Assembly: GCA_007693395.1 (NCBI GenBank)
Contig: REDS01000093.1
Location: 1 to 33,529 of the forward strand
DNA length: 33,529 nt
Reading direction: 5' to 3'
Origin: Balneolaceae bacterium
GTDB taxonomy: Bacteria; Bacteroidota; Rhodothermia; Balneolales; Balneolaceae
Shown here: positions 9,081 through 16,974 of the stretch, in pieces
Layout: the number at the start of each line of letters is the position of its first letter
Numbering within the stretch: the first letter of the stretch is position 1
The notes under the pieces: model-generated
The model's input: only the letters and a program-made list of their open reading frames with translations
Database searches by the model: none
What the model was told of the DNA's origin: nothing
Translations under genes and position numbers: made by a program

Positions 9081-9376
9081 ACAATCAGAATGAGCTTATC
9101 GATAATAAAGAGAGGAACCGGTTTGAACTCAAAACAGAGGATAAAACAGCGTTTATCGACTACATCATCAATAAAAATGGGATGATTTTTCTAACCCATA
9201 CTGAAGTTCCCGTTGGCCTGGAGGGTAAGGGTATTGCATCAGAAATGGTTTTGCAGGCGCTTAAAATCATTGAAGAGAGGGAGCTGAAACTAGTACCCAT
9301 CTGCCCGTTTGTAACCTCATATGTAATGCGCCATCCCGAGTGGAAAAAACTTCTGGATGAAAATCACAGAATGTAA
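9077..9376 (+). CDS. Small GNAT-like N-acetyltransferase (YjdJ/NATD1 type)
   Basis: The 99-residue protein has the compact Gcn5-related layout of the YjdJ/NATD1 group: an N-terminal beta meander (NRFELKTEDKTAFIDY), a central HTEVPVGLEGKGIASEM segment resembling the acetyl-CoA pyrophosphate loop, then ELKLVPICPFVTSYVMRHPEW, matching the conserved CPFV..YI..HPEW ending of this group. It starts at a GTG that overlaps the stop of the fatty acid hydroxylase gene, and this overlap supports the start. The substrate is unknown; the close coupling suggests a shared promoter, not necessarily shared chemistry. Confidence 0.82.
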   Translation: MNNQNELIDNKERNRFELKTEDKTAFIDYIINKNGMIFLTHTEVPVGLEGKGIASEMVLQALKIIEERELKLVPICPFVTSYVMRHPEWKKLLDENHRM

Positions 9377-9453
9377 AACTTTGAGCTGTAAATTGTCTTA
9401 AGTGGGAAAATCTCCGTTTCTTCAGATTCATTTTAAAACAAACTGATCAAAGT

Positions 9454-11874
9454 ATGACCACAGCGATACGTAACCTACTACTTTTTTTAGGGCTTTTTAT
9501 ATTCACACTATCATGCGCATCAACGGATCAGGTATCAGCTCCTGAGGCGAGGCAGGCGAACAGCTCATCAACCGATTACTGCAGAGTGATTACAGCCGAT
9601 GCAGTAACTGGAAAAGGTGTGATAGATGTGCATCAGGTTGGTGAAAAAGTGTACTACGAAATTCCGGACTCCCTTCTTGGCCGCGATTTTTTGATGGTGA
9701 GCCGTGTCGCTGCGGTTCCAAATAATTTCTTTGGCTTTAGAAGCAGCGGTTCTTCCGTTGCAGAGCAGGTAATTGTATTTGAAAAAGTGCGCGACAAAAT
9801 TAACATTCGTCAGCGGCTTTACAACAGCGTGGCACCCGATTCACTCCCTATTTCATACTCTGTTCGTGCAAACAACTTCGAGCCGGTTATTGCCAGTTTT
9901 GATATCAAAGCTATCGGGCCGGACAGCACCACATCCGTAATTGAAGTAAACAGCCTGTTTGAAACCGATGTGCCTGCTATTTCGGGGTTGAATCAGGGCC
10001 TCAGAAACATGTACCAGGTTCGCCGGCTCGATAATTCACGCAGCTACATCGACACCGTTCGCACATTTCCGCAAAATGTGGAGGTTCGCCATGTGATGAC
10101 GTATGAAGCCATGAACCCGCCATCATCGGCCGGTACCAATTCGCTCTCTTTACTGATGAACCAATCGATGATTCTGCTCCCGGCTGTACCGATGACACCC
10201 CGCTATCACGATTATCGTGTAGGATGGTTTACCATTAACCAGCTCGATTTTGGTTCAGATGAACAGAAAGCAGCCACACGTTCCCTTATCCGCCGTTGGA
10301 GACTGGAACCGTCAGATCCTGAAGCGTATGCGCGCGGTGAACTTGTGGAACCCGTAAAGCCGATTGTCTACTACGTGGATCCGGGCACACCGGAAGAGTA
10401 TCGCCAGGTGGTGATTGATGGCGTAGAAGATTGGAATGAGGCGTTTGAGGCAGCCGGTTTTAAAAATGCGATCAAAGCCAAACTGCCGCCTACAAAAGAG
10501 GAAGATCCCGATTTTGAACCCGAAGATATTCGCTACAATATGGTGCGGTGGATTGCCAATACGGTAAGAAATGCAACCGGCCCGAGCACGTCCGATCCCC
10601 GAACAGGGGAAATTATTGCAAGTGATATTTTCTGGTATCATAACCATATCCGTTCCTACCGAAACCGCCTGATGATCGAAACCGGTGCGGTAAATCCCAA
10701 AGCAAGATCGATGCGCGTAGATGATGATTACCTGAAGGAGTCGATCCGCCAGGTGATTGCTCACGAAATTGGCCATGCACTTGGGCTGCCACACAACATG
10801 GCTGCCAATTACGCCTATCCGGTTGATTCGCTGCGATCACCTACATTTACAGAGCAGTATGGTGTATCGGCTTCTGTGATGGATTATGCGCGCCAAAACT
10901 ACATTGCCCAGCCGGGTGATGGCGTGGAGAGATTTATCCGAAAAATCGGTCCTTATGATCTCTATTCGATCAACTGGGGGTATCGGGTAATTCCGGATGC
11001 AGAAACCCCGGAAGATGAAATAGCTACCCTGAATGAGTGGATACTTGAAAAAGCGGGAGATCCCATGTACCGTTTTGGTCAGTCAACCGGGTACGATCCC
11101 TCGGCTCAAACAGAAACCCTTTCGAATGATCCGGTTCAGGCTTCCACCTACGGCATGATGAACCTGCAGCGTGTGGTGCCCAATTTGCTTGAGTGGACAT
11201 CCACACCCGGCCGCGGATATGATGACCTTCAAGAAATTTATGGTGAGCTGATTACACAATGGAACCGGTATGTGAACCATGTGATCACCAATATTGGCGG
11301 TGTGTACTATTTCCGAATGGCATCAGATCAGGAGGGAAATATTTACCAGCCGGTGGAGAGGGAGTATCAGCAAAAAGCGATGGAGTTTTTAAACAGGTAT
11401 GCATTTACCACACCCGGTTGGCTTCTTGAAGAAGAAATTCTCAGGAATATTGAGCATGCCGGTGCCATCGGGCGGATCCAGCAATTGCAGGGTCGTCAGC
11501 TCGCAACCGTAATGAACCAGGCACGAATGCTGCGGTTAATTGAGGATGAAGCGTTCAGGGGCAGCGAAGCATACACCATTACCGAGATGCTTGAGGATGT
11601 ACGACAGGGTGTTTGGAGTGAGCTTTCTGATAACAGCACAATTGATGTGTACCGGAGAAATCTTCAGCGCGCGTACATCAGCCACGTTCACAGCCTGATG
11701 GAAAACCAGACGGATAGTGTGCACGGAAGCGACATCAAAGCTCTTTTGCGGGACGAACTCCAAACACTTAGAGAGCTGGTTGACCGTGCCATCCGCCCAT
11801 CGGGCAACAGGACCAATAGGGTTCACCTTCGCGATATACAATCAAGAATAGACCGAATACTCGACCCTGCCTGA
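9454..11874 (+). CDS. Zinc-dependent metalloprotease lipoprotein (DUF5117/DUF4953 type)
   Basis: An 806-residue exported protein. A lipoprotein signal ends at LSC with Cys21, so the mature enzyme is probably membrane-anchored. The middle carries the full metzincin-style zinc site HEIGHALGLPHNM (His437, Glu438, His441, His447) and a Met-turn-like SVMDYARQNY with Met476. The N-terminal part (about 50-300) with DSLLGRDFLMVSRV and VRHVMTYEAM resembles DUF5117, and the region from about 400 resembles DUF4953, a pairing common in Bacteroidota. Length is typical of the family (about 800-850). The physiological substrate is unknown. The gene has its own upstream spacer of 77 bp and is followed within 25 bp by a perfect 12-bp hairpin. 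Confidence 0.9.
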   Translation: MTTAIRNLLLFLGLFIFTLSCASTDQVSAPEARQANSSSTDYCRVITADAVTGKGVIDVHQVGEKVYYEIPDSLLGRDFLMVSRVAAVPNNFFGFRSSGSSVAEQVIVFEKVRDKINIRQRLYNSVAPDSLPISYSVRANNFEPVIASFDIKAIGPDSTTSVIEVNSLFETDVPAISGLNQGLRNMYQVRRLDNSRSYIDTVRTFPQNVEVRHVMTYEAMNPPSSAGTNSLSLLMNQSMILLPAVPMTPRYHDYRVGWFTINQLDFGSDEQKAATRSLIRRWRLEPSDPEAYARGELVEPVKPIVYYVDPGTPEEYRQVVIDGVEDWNEAFEAAGFKNAIKAKLPPTKEEDPDFEPEDIRYNMVRWIANTVRNATGPSTSDPRTGEIIASDIFWYHNHIRSYRNRLMIETGAVNPKARSMRVDDDYLKESIRQVIAHEIGHALGLPHNMAANYAYPVDSLRSPTFTEQYGVSASVMDYARQNYIAQPGDGVERFIRKIGPYDLYSINWGYRVIPDAETPEDEIATLNEWILEKAGDPMYRFGQSTGYDPSAQTETLSNDPVQASTYGMMNLQRVVPNLLEWTSTPGRGYDDLQEIYGELITQWNRYVNHVITNIGGVYYFRMASDQEGNIYQPVEREYQQKAMEFLNRYAFTTPGWLLEEEILRNIEHAGAIGRIQQLQGRQLATVMNQARMLRLIEDEAFRGSEAYTITEMLEDVRQGVWSELSDNSTIDVYRRNLQRAYISHVHSLMENQTDSVHGSDIKALLRDELQTLRELVDRAIRPSGNRTNRVHLRDIQSRIDRILDPA

Positions 11875-12199
11875 TTTGACCAAGGAAATTTCCAGCCACG
11901 ATTGAAGTGTCCGAAGGCCCTTCAATCGTGGCGGGTTGGCGGGGGTGAGTTCAGAGTTGTCACGAGAGGACGCTCGCGCCGGTTGTGTCCATGATGAATG
12001 GAGATCCATAACGCTTCAAGGAGAAGGCACGGTCGAAGGTTATTCAACGATTCCGGCTTTATTGAAGTGAGAGGTAGTTTATAACTCCTGGCTTGCCAAA
12101 CCGAGGCAGTTTTTTAAATGATATGAGCTCATTTCGAAGTATTTAGTGCATTACAGAGAAACAAACGTGAGAACCAAATTGCGTAATATCTCTGACACT
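11875..12199. repeat. Intergenic dispersed repeat, copy A, with perfect 12-bp hairpin
   Basis: A perfect inverted repeat, CCACGATTGAAG at 11896-11907 and CTTCAATCGTGG at 11920-11931 with a 12-base loop, starts the stretch. Downstream it shares GAGTTCAGAGTTGTCACGAG, CGCTCGCGCC, GGTTGTGT, ATGATGAATGGAGA, AACGCTTC and TCGAAGGTT, in the same order, with two further copies at about 13023-13261 and 13264-13500. Copy A is shorter because it lacks about 17-20 bases between the two GTTGTGT words. The hairpin could act as a transcription terminator for the metalloprotease gene but has no T-run. After about 12040 I recognise nothing until the start of the next gene. Confidence 0.75.
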
Positions 12200-13018
12200 A
12201 TGAAAAGCTTGTATCACACTCTGCATTTAACTCTTTTTTTAATTGTTATATCTGCACTCTTTCTTGTGTCCTGCAATAACAACCCCGGTGATCCGCTTCA
12301 GGGTGTTGTTGCCAATACCTGTAACAATATCAGCGGGGTAGAAGGGCTCTATTGGGATCTTTCCAACGGCTTTCCAAGAGGAGATATACCCGGTGGTTTA
12401 CCAACCATCCGTATTGTGGGCGGCAGTTTTGTGCATCCCGCTTTTCCGCTGCTGGGGTTTATTTACCCGGTTGGTTACCAGGCATTCGCGGATAACATAC
12501 AGGGTGCAATTGGGGTTAATGTAATTCGGGATGATAATCGGTCGGTCTGGCGGATGACCCAGATGAACTTTCCCGGCCAGTTTGTCCGTTCCGGCCCCAT
12601 GATGGATATTGAGCTGAACCGGTTGATGAGTTTCCTGGGTACAGACATCAATAATATTCAGGTGGTGTGCGTAGCCCAGTTTGTGGGCCCTGCGGGTGAG
12701 CTGGCACCAGGGCTTGTAAGGGATGCAACTAATCTGATGATCAGGGTGGGCGAGTTTACTGCGGTTGTGGTTGTGAATGTAACAAGGCTTGAGGGTTTTG
12801 ATGTCACTTTTTCCTCGCTCTCCATTGCAGTTTCGGCGGCACCGACTGTTGAGTTTGAGAATGAAATTATGAGAACTTATTTGCCCATCTCCTGGCAGAT
12901 GATGTTTAACGACAAAGGCGAACTCGACTCAGACGGCGACGGTGTTCCGGATAGCCGCGACCTCTGCCCCGGTACCCCGCCCGGAACCCGTGTTGATGCA
13001 AACGGCTGCCCGATTTAA
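12200..13018 (+). CDS. Lipoprotein with C-terminal thrombospondin type 3-like motif
   Basis: I prefer the ATG at 12200 over an in-frame ATG at 12146, because it places a lipoprotein signal at the N-terminus, with LVSC and Cys25 as the lipidated residue; this gives 272 residues. The body has no domain I recognise: a beta-rich segment with GLYWDLSNGFPRGDIPGG and repeated hydrophobic strands. The last 30 residues, DSDGDGVPDSRDLCPGTPPG and then a DANGCP ending, form one thrombospondin type 3/calcium-binding unit, the type that normally links a beta-barrel to an OmpA peptidoglycan-binding domain. Here the protein stops right after it. It may be a small surface lipoprotein or a truncated relative of an OmpA-like protein; the repeat copy immediately downstream makes loss of a C-terminal domain conceivable. 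Confidence 0.7.
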   Translation: MKSLYHTLHLTLFLIVISALFLVSCNNNPGDPLQGVVANTCNNISGVEGLYWDLSNGFPRGDIPGGLPTIRIVGGSFVHPAFPLLGFIYPVGYQAFADNIQGAIGVNVIRDDNRSVWRMTQMNFPGQFVRSGPMMDIELNRLMSFLGTDINNIQVVCVAQFVGPAGELAPGLVRDATNLMIRVGEFTAVVVVNVTRLEGFDVTFSSLSIAVSAAPTVEFENEIMRTYLPISWQMMFNDKGELDSDGDGVPDSRDLCPGTPPGTRVDANGCPI

Positions 13019-13459
13019 AACAATTTTAGCCTCATTGAAGCGTCCGAAGGTCCTTCAATCGTGGCGGGTTGACGGGGATGAGTTCAGAGTTGTCACGAGC
13101 GGGCGCTCGCGCCAGTTGTGTGCTCACGCCGGTTGTGTTAATGATGAATGGAGAGATCCTTTAGTCCACAACGCTTCGAGGAGCAAGCACGCTCGAAGGT
13201 TCTGTTCATATAAGGGGGTTCAGAAAGAAAGGAATGCAGCTTCTTTACTGAGTGCGTCGATTAATTTTAGCCTCATTGAAGCGTCCGAAGGTCCTTCAAT
13301 CGTGGCGGATGGCGGTGGTGATTTCAGAGTTTTCACGAGCGGACGCTCGCGCCAGTTGTATGCTCACGCCGGTTGTGTTAATGATGAATGGAGAGATCCT
13401 TTAGTCCATAACGCTTTGAGGAGCAAGCACGCTCGAAGGTTCTGTTTATATAAGGTGGT
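13019..13459. repeat. Tandem repeat pair (copies B and C) between lipoprotein gene and aat
   Basis: Two near-identical direct repeats, about 13023-13261 and 13264-13500, lie head to tail with a period of 240-241 bases and roughly 16 differences by eye, including one single-base indel. Both begin ATTTTAGCCTCATTGAAGCG and contain the hairpin ATTGAAG/CTTCAAT, GAGC(g)GGCGCTC-type dyads and AAGCACGCTCGAAGGTTCTG. Copy C runs into the last 13 or so codons of aat (13460-13500), and copy B ends with a duplicate of that aat tail at about 13221-13260. The core is also present as copy A at 11896-12030. An open plus-strand frame through both copies is repeat-driven, not a credible gene. Confidence 0.85.
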
Positions 13460-14068
13460 TCAGAAAGAAAGGAATGCAGCATCTTTACTAAGTGCGTCGG
13501 TTAGACGTTGTACATACTCTTCACGGCTGATTTCAATGCAACCAAACCGCCCCAAATGTTCGGTATAAAACTGCGTATCCCATAGTGTAAAATCGTTTGC
13601 CTGGAGAATGTCGTGGCAATGCCAAAGGGCAACTTTATCCGCCTCGGTTGCAGTTTTAAACATCGATTCACCAAAAAAAGCTGCCCCAACAGTAACACCA
13701 TAGAGGCCGCCAACGAGATTCAGGTCATCGTCATACGTTTCTACAGAGTGGGCATAGCCTGCAAGGTGAAGTACTTCAAAGGAATCGATAATCAGATCTG
13801 AAATCCAGGTTGATTCTCTGTCAGCGCATGATTCAACCACACTGCGGAAATTGCGGTTTACCATCAGATGATATTTTTGATTCCGGATCAGGCGCTTCAC
13901 ATTCGATGAAACTCTGAATTTATCCAACGGAATGATTCCCCGCTTTTTTGCAGAGTACCAGCTCACTCCGCTATCATCCCGCGATTCACTCATCGGGAAA
14001 ATTCCCTGGCGATACCCGTTCAGCAGAACTTCAGGCGGAATTATTTTTTTTCCGGCGTTTGATTTCAT
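13460..14068 (-). CDS. aat: Leucyl/phenylalanyl-tRNA--protein transferase
   Basis: The 202-residue product is Aat, which adds Leu or Phe from aminoacyl-tRNA to N-terminal Arg or Lys of proteins, marking them for ClpS/ClpAP turnover (N-degron pathway). Family blocks in order: LLNGYRQGIFPMSE (18-31), WYSAKKRGIIPLD (36-48), WISDLIIDSF, AHSVETYDDDLNLVGGLYGV with the VGGLYGV core, FFGESMFKTATEADKVAL and LWDTQFYTEHLGRFGCIEI. Slightly short but normal for Bacteroidota. ATG start. The last codons, about LTDALSKDAAFLSF, lie inside repeat copy C, so the C-terminal tail has been shaped by that repeat or has been copied with it. First on the minus-strand side after a 167-bp gap from the methyltransferase gene stop. 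Confidence 0.95.
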   Translation of the reverse strand: MKSNAGKKIIPPEVLLNGYRQGIFPMSESRDDSGVSWYSAKKRGIIPLDKFRVSSNVKRLIRNQKYHLMVNRNFRSVVESCADRESTWISDLIIDSFEVLHLAGYAHSVETYDDDLNLVGGLYGVTVGAAFFGESMFKTATEADKVALWHCHDILQANDFTLWDTQFYTEHLGRFGCIEISREEYVQRLTDALSKDAAFLSF

Positions 14069-14114
14069 GATTTTTTAGGCTTTAATCAACGCTTTTCACA
14101 TTCGCGAACACACC

Positions 14115-14147
14115 CCTGAATTCTCCGGCTCAGGCGGAGTTTTTTTA
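14115..14147 (+). terminator. Terminator-like hairpin with an overlapping alternative hairpin
   Basis: Read on the plus strand, CTCCG (14123-14127) pairs with CGGAG (14135-14139) and is followed by eight T residues, the form of a small intrinsic terminator. A second, mutually exclusive pairing is CCTGA (14115-14119) with TCAGG (14130-14134). The stems are only five base pairs. Flanking genes are both on the minus strand, so the orientation is antisense to them and its role is unclear. Confidence 0.3.
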
Positions 14148-14235
14148 CACTGTCTCCTCAAAGAATGTGTTGCCCGAATGTTAGCAGTTCCATGGTGTAT
14201 GTCTCCTACGGAGTACTTATTGCAACAAACGTGCG

Positions 14236-14796
14236 TTAAATAACATTTTTGTACACTTTGTACACAAAATAGGGTGGCAGATTAAGCGGTATAAAATCCG
14301 TTTCAAAGTTGCCGAAAACTTCCATTACCGGCTTTTTCAAGTGACCGCTGGTTTGATAGGCCAAAAACAGCCCGCCATCTTTGAGTATCGATTTGGTTGC
14401 CTCAAGAACTACTTTTTTTCGCTCTTTATCGAGGAATGAAAAAGGGATGCCGGAAAGAACGTAGTCTACATTTCCTACAAGAGAGGGCTCAAGAACGGCT
14501 TGTACATCGCCGGCGCGGATGTTAAAAATGTCAACCCGCGGATCAACAATAGTTTCTCTGAGATGAGTGTAGAAATCTTCATTAAGCTCAATGAGAATAA
14601 GCTTTGAGCCAGGTGTCATCTTATCAAGAAGGTATCGCGAGAAAACACCATCGCCCGGCCCATACTCCACCAGAGTGATATCTCTGCTAAAATCGATATT
14701 TGTGCACACTTTTTTTACACAGTGCTGGGATGTGGGAGTTACAGAAGCAACATCTTTGTCTTTAATAAAGGTCTTTAAAAAATCAATCTTACTCAT
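14236..14796 (-). CDS. SAM-dependent methyltransferase, phospholipid N-methyltransferase-like
   Basis: The 186-residue protein is a class I Rossmann methyltransferase. Motif I is VEYGPGDGVFSRYLL (about 43-57), the acidic ribose-binding end of strand 2 is LILIELN (about 65-71), and DVQAV and the strand-4 region VDYVLSGIPFSFLD follow. The overall pattern, including SGIPFSF in place of the NPPY of DNA methylases and a tail of YKVYKN, is like the PmtA phospholipid N-methyltransferase group, which is related to rRNA adenine dimethylases. Substrate is therefore inferred only: phosphatidylethanolamine or a small molecule. Its ATG lies 13 bp after the uvrB stop, so the two genes are likely co-transcribed, although no functional link with repair is known. 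Confidence 0.72.
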   Translation of the reverse strand: MSKIDFLKTFIKDKDVASVTPTSQHCVKKVCTNIDFSRDITLVEYGPGDGVFSRYLLDKMTPGSKLILIELNEDFYTHLRETIVDPRVDIFNIRAGDVQAVLEPSLVGNVDYVLSGIPFSFLDKERKKVVLEATKSILKDGGLFLAYQTSGHLKKPVMEVFGNFETDFIPLNLPPYFVYKVYKNVI

Positions 14797-14809
14797 CGGT
14801 AATGCCTGT

Positions 14810-16858
14810 TCAAAGTTCTTTTTCTAATTTAGCAATTTGATCTCTAATTCTTGCAGCTTCTTCGAATTCCATATTTTTTGCAGCGTGTACCATCGAGTCG
14901 CGTAGATAATCGAGAAATTTATCTTTGCTTTCGAATGTAACTTCTTTCATTGCAGGGCTGGCTTTATACTGAATTCCTTCATCAGCAACTTTCACTACTT
15001 CCAGATAATCACGTTCATCTTTTTTGCCGGTATCGAGCGTAAAATCCTGTGTGGAGATCAGAGATGGATCAACCAGCGGCTTTAGCTCTTTTACAATTGT
15101 TTTGGGTGTAATACCGTGTTTCTCATTGTACTCTTTCTGTAATTTACGGCGTCTGTCTGTCTCATCAATCACTTTTTTCATGCTGTTTGTAATTTTATCA
15201 GCATAGAGAATAGCGCGTCCGTCAACATTTCGGGCAGCACGGCCAACAATTTGAAACAGAGAGGTTTCTGATCGTAAAAAGCCCTCTTTATCCGCATCAA
15301 GAATGGCAACGAGGCTCAGCTCGGGGATATCAATACCCTCGCGCAGCAGGTTGATACCTACCAGTACATTGAAATCGCCACGTCTGAACTTGTAAAGCAC
15401 TTCAACCCGCTGCATGGCATCGAGCTCACTGTGCATGTATGCTGCGCTAATACCCAGATTTTTCAGGTATTCGCTCAGCTCCTCACTCAGCCGTTTTGTA
15501 AGTGTGATACAGAGAACCCGCTCATTTTTCGCGGCCCGTACCCGTATCTCTTCCAGCAGATCATCCACCTGGGTATCGAGCGGACGAACTTCAATTTCGG
15601 GCTCCATCAGGCCGGTTGGCCGTATGATCTGTTCCACGTAAATACCACCTGATTTTTCAAGCTCGTAGTCGCTTGGTGTGGCACTTACAAAAATCACCTG
15701 GTTAAACATGGTTTCCCACTCTTCGAATGTAAGCGGGCGGTTGTCGAGCGCGGATGGCAGCCTGAAGCCGTGCTCAACAAGCTCAATTTTTCGGGAGCGG
15801 TCGCCGCCATACATGGCACCTATCTGGGGAACCGTTTGATGGCTCTCATCCACAACGAGCATATAATCTTTGGGGAAGTAATCCATCAGGCAGTATGGGC
15901 GTTCTCCGGGCTTACGCGCGCTGAGATATCGCGAGTAGTTTTCAATTCCGGAGCAGTACCCGATCTCCTGCATCATTTCGATATCAAAAAGAGTGCGCTG
16001 CTCCAGGCGTTTTGCTTCCAGGAATTTCTCCTCATTCTTCAGTACTTCCACACGCCAGTACATCTCATCACGAATCTGTTCGATGGATTGATCAAGCCGC
16101 CCCTTTGTGGTTACATAATGCGATGCCGGATAGATCCTGAATTCATCAACTTCATCGATGATATTTCCGGAATCTACATCAAAAATTTCAAGTTTCTCGA
16201 TCTCATCACCCCAGAAGGAAATACGAAGCCCCTCTTCTGAATAGGCAGGATAGACATCCACCACGTCGCCACGAACACGAAATGTGCCTCGTTTAAAGTC
16301 CAGGTCGTTGCGGTTGTAGTGAAGATCAACCAGATCATACAAAAGGGTATTTCGTGGAATCTCCTGCTCAACGTTCAGCTGGATGATTAACTGCTCATAC
16401 TCTGAAGGCGAACCGATACCATAGATACAGCTTACAGATGAGACGATGATCACATCGCGCCTGCCGGAAAGCAGCGAACTGGTAGCCCTGAGGCGCAACC
16501 GTTGGATTTCCTCGTTGATGGAGAGATCTTTTTCGATGTATTTATCCTGCGCAGAGATGTACGCTTCGGGCTGATAGTAATCGTAGTATGATATGAAAAA
16601 TTCAACCCGGTTTTCAGGAAAAAAATCACTCAGCTCCCTGTAGAGCTGGGCAGCGAGTGTTTTATTGTGGCTCATTACGAGCGTTGGTTTCTGTACATTT
16701 TCTATAACACCGGCCACGGTTCGGGTTTTACCCGATCCTGTAATACCGAGAAGTGTCTGAAATTTATCATTCTGCTTAATTCCCTCCGTTAATTCACGAA
16801 TGGCATTTGGCTGATCGCCGGCAGGCTCCCAGGGGGAATGCAGTTTAAATTGTGACAT
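14810..16858 (-). CDS. uvrB: Excinuclease ABC subunit B
   Basis: The 682-residue product is UvrB, the helicase-like damage-verification subunit of nucleotide excision repair, loaded by UvrA and recruiting UvrC. It begins with FKLHSPWEPAGDQPNAI and Walker A GITGSGKT (38-45), then the beta-hairpin region FISYYDYYQPEAYI, Walker B MLVVDESHQTVPQ, the helicase block VGINLLREGIDIPE and QIVGRAARN, and ends with the UVR/coiled-coil motif AAKNMEFEEAARIRDQIAKL that contacts UvrC. Length is normal (about 660-690). ATG start at 16858. Followed at 13 bp by the methyltransferase gene. Confidence 0.98.
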   Translation of the reverse strand: MSQFKLHSPWEPAGDQPNAIRELTEGIKQNDKFQTLLGITGSGKTRTVAGVIENVQKPTLVMSHNKTLAAQLYRELSDFFPENRVEFFISYYDYYQPEAYISAQDKYIEKDLSINEEIQRLRLRATSSLLSGRRDVIIVSSVSCIYGIGSPSEYEQLIIQLNVEQEIPRNTLLYDLVDLHYNRNDLDFKRGTFRVRGDVVDVYPAYSEEGLRISFWGDEIEKLEIFDVDSGNIIDEVDEFRIYPASHYVTTKGRLDQSIEQIRDEMYWRVEVLKNEEKFLEAKRLEQRTLFDIEMMQEIGYCSGIENYSRYLSARKPGERPYCLMDYFPKDYMLVVDESHQTVPQIGAMYGGDRSRKIELVEHGFRLPSALDNRPLTFEEWETMFNQVIFVSATPSDYELEKSGGIYVEQIIRPTGLMEPEIEVRPLDTQVDDLLEEIRVRAAKNERVLCITLTKRLSEELSEYLKNLGISAAYMHSELDAMQRVEVLYKFRRGDFNVLVGINLLREGIDIPELSLVAILDADKEGFLRSETSLFQIVGRAARNVDGRAILYADKITNSMKKVIDETDRRRKLQKEYNEKHGITPKTIVKELKPLVDPSLISTQDFTLDTGKKDERDYLEVVKVADEGIQYKASPAMKEVTFESKDKFLDYLRDSMVHAAKNMEFEEAARIRDQIAKLEKEL

Positions 16859-16974
16859 GCGCAGTACTAAAACTTCTCATTTTAACCATAACTATCAAAG
16901 ATAAAACAATAACGGGTGGGAATCATTTCTTTAGGGTGGGGGAATTATCTTCAAGAGCAGTTTTTTTGAAAACC

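Noticed and set aside
9377-9453. Promoter of the metalloprotease gene
   Set aside because: A promoter must be near, but no box could be assigned with confidence in this AT-rich spacer.
13023-13500. Possible CRISPR array
   Set aside because: Only two units of about 240 bp without spacer structure; period and lack of short repeats exclude CRISPR.
12942-13568. 208-codon plus-strand open frame across the repeats
   Set aside because: It overlaps the end of the lipoprotein gene, both repeat copies and the antisense end of aat; composition is repeat-driven and no family is recognisable. Kept only as a low-interest finding.
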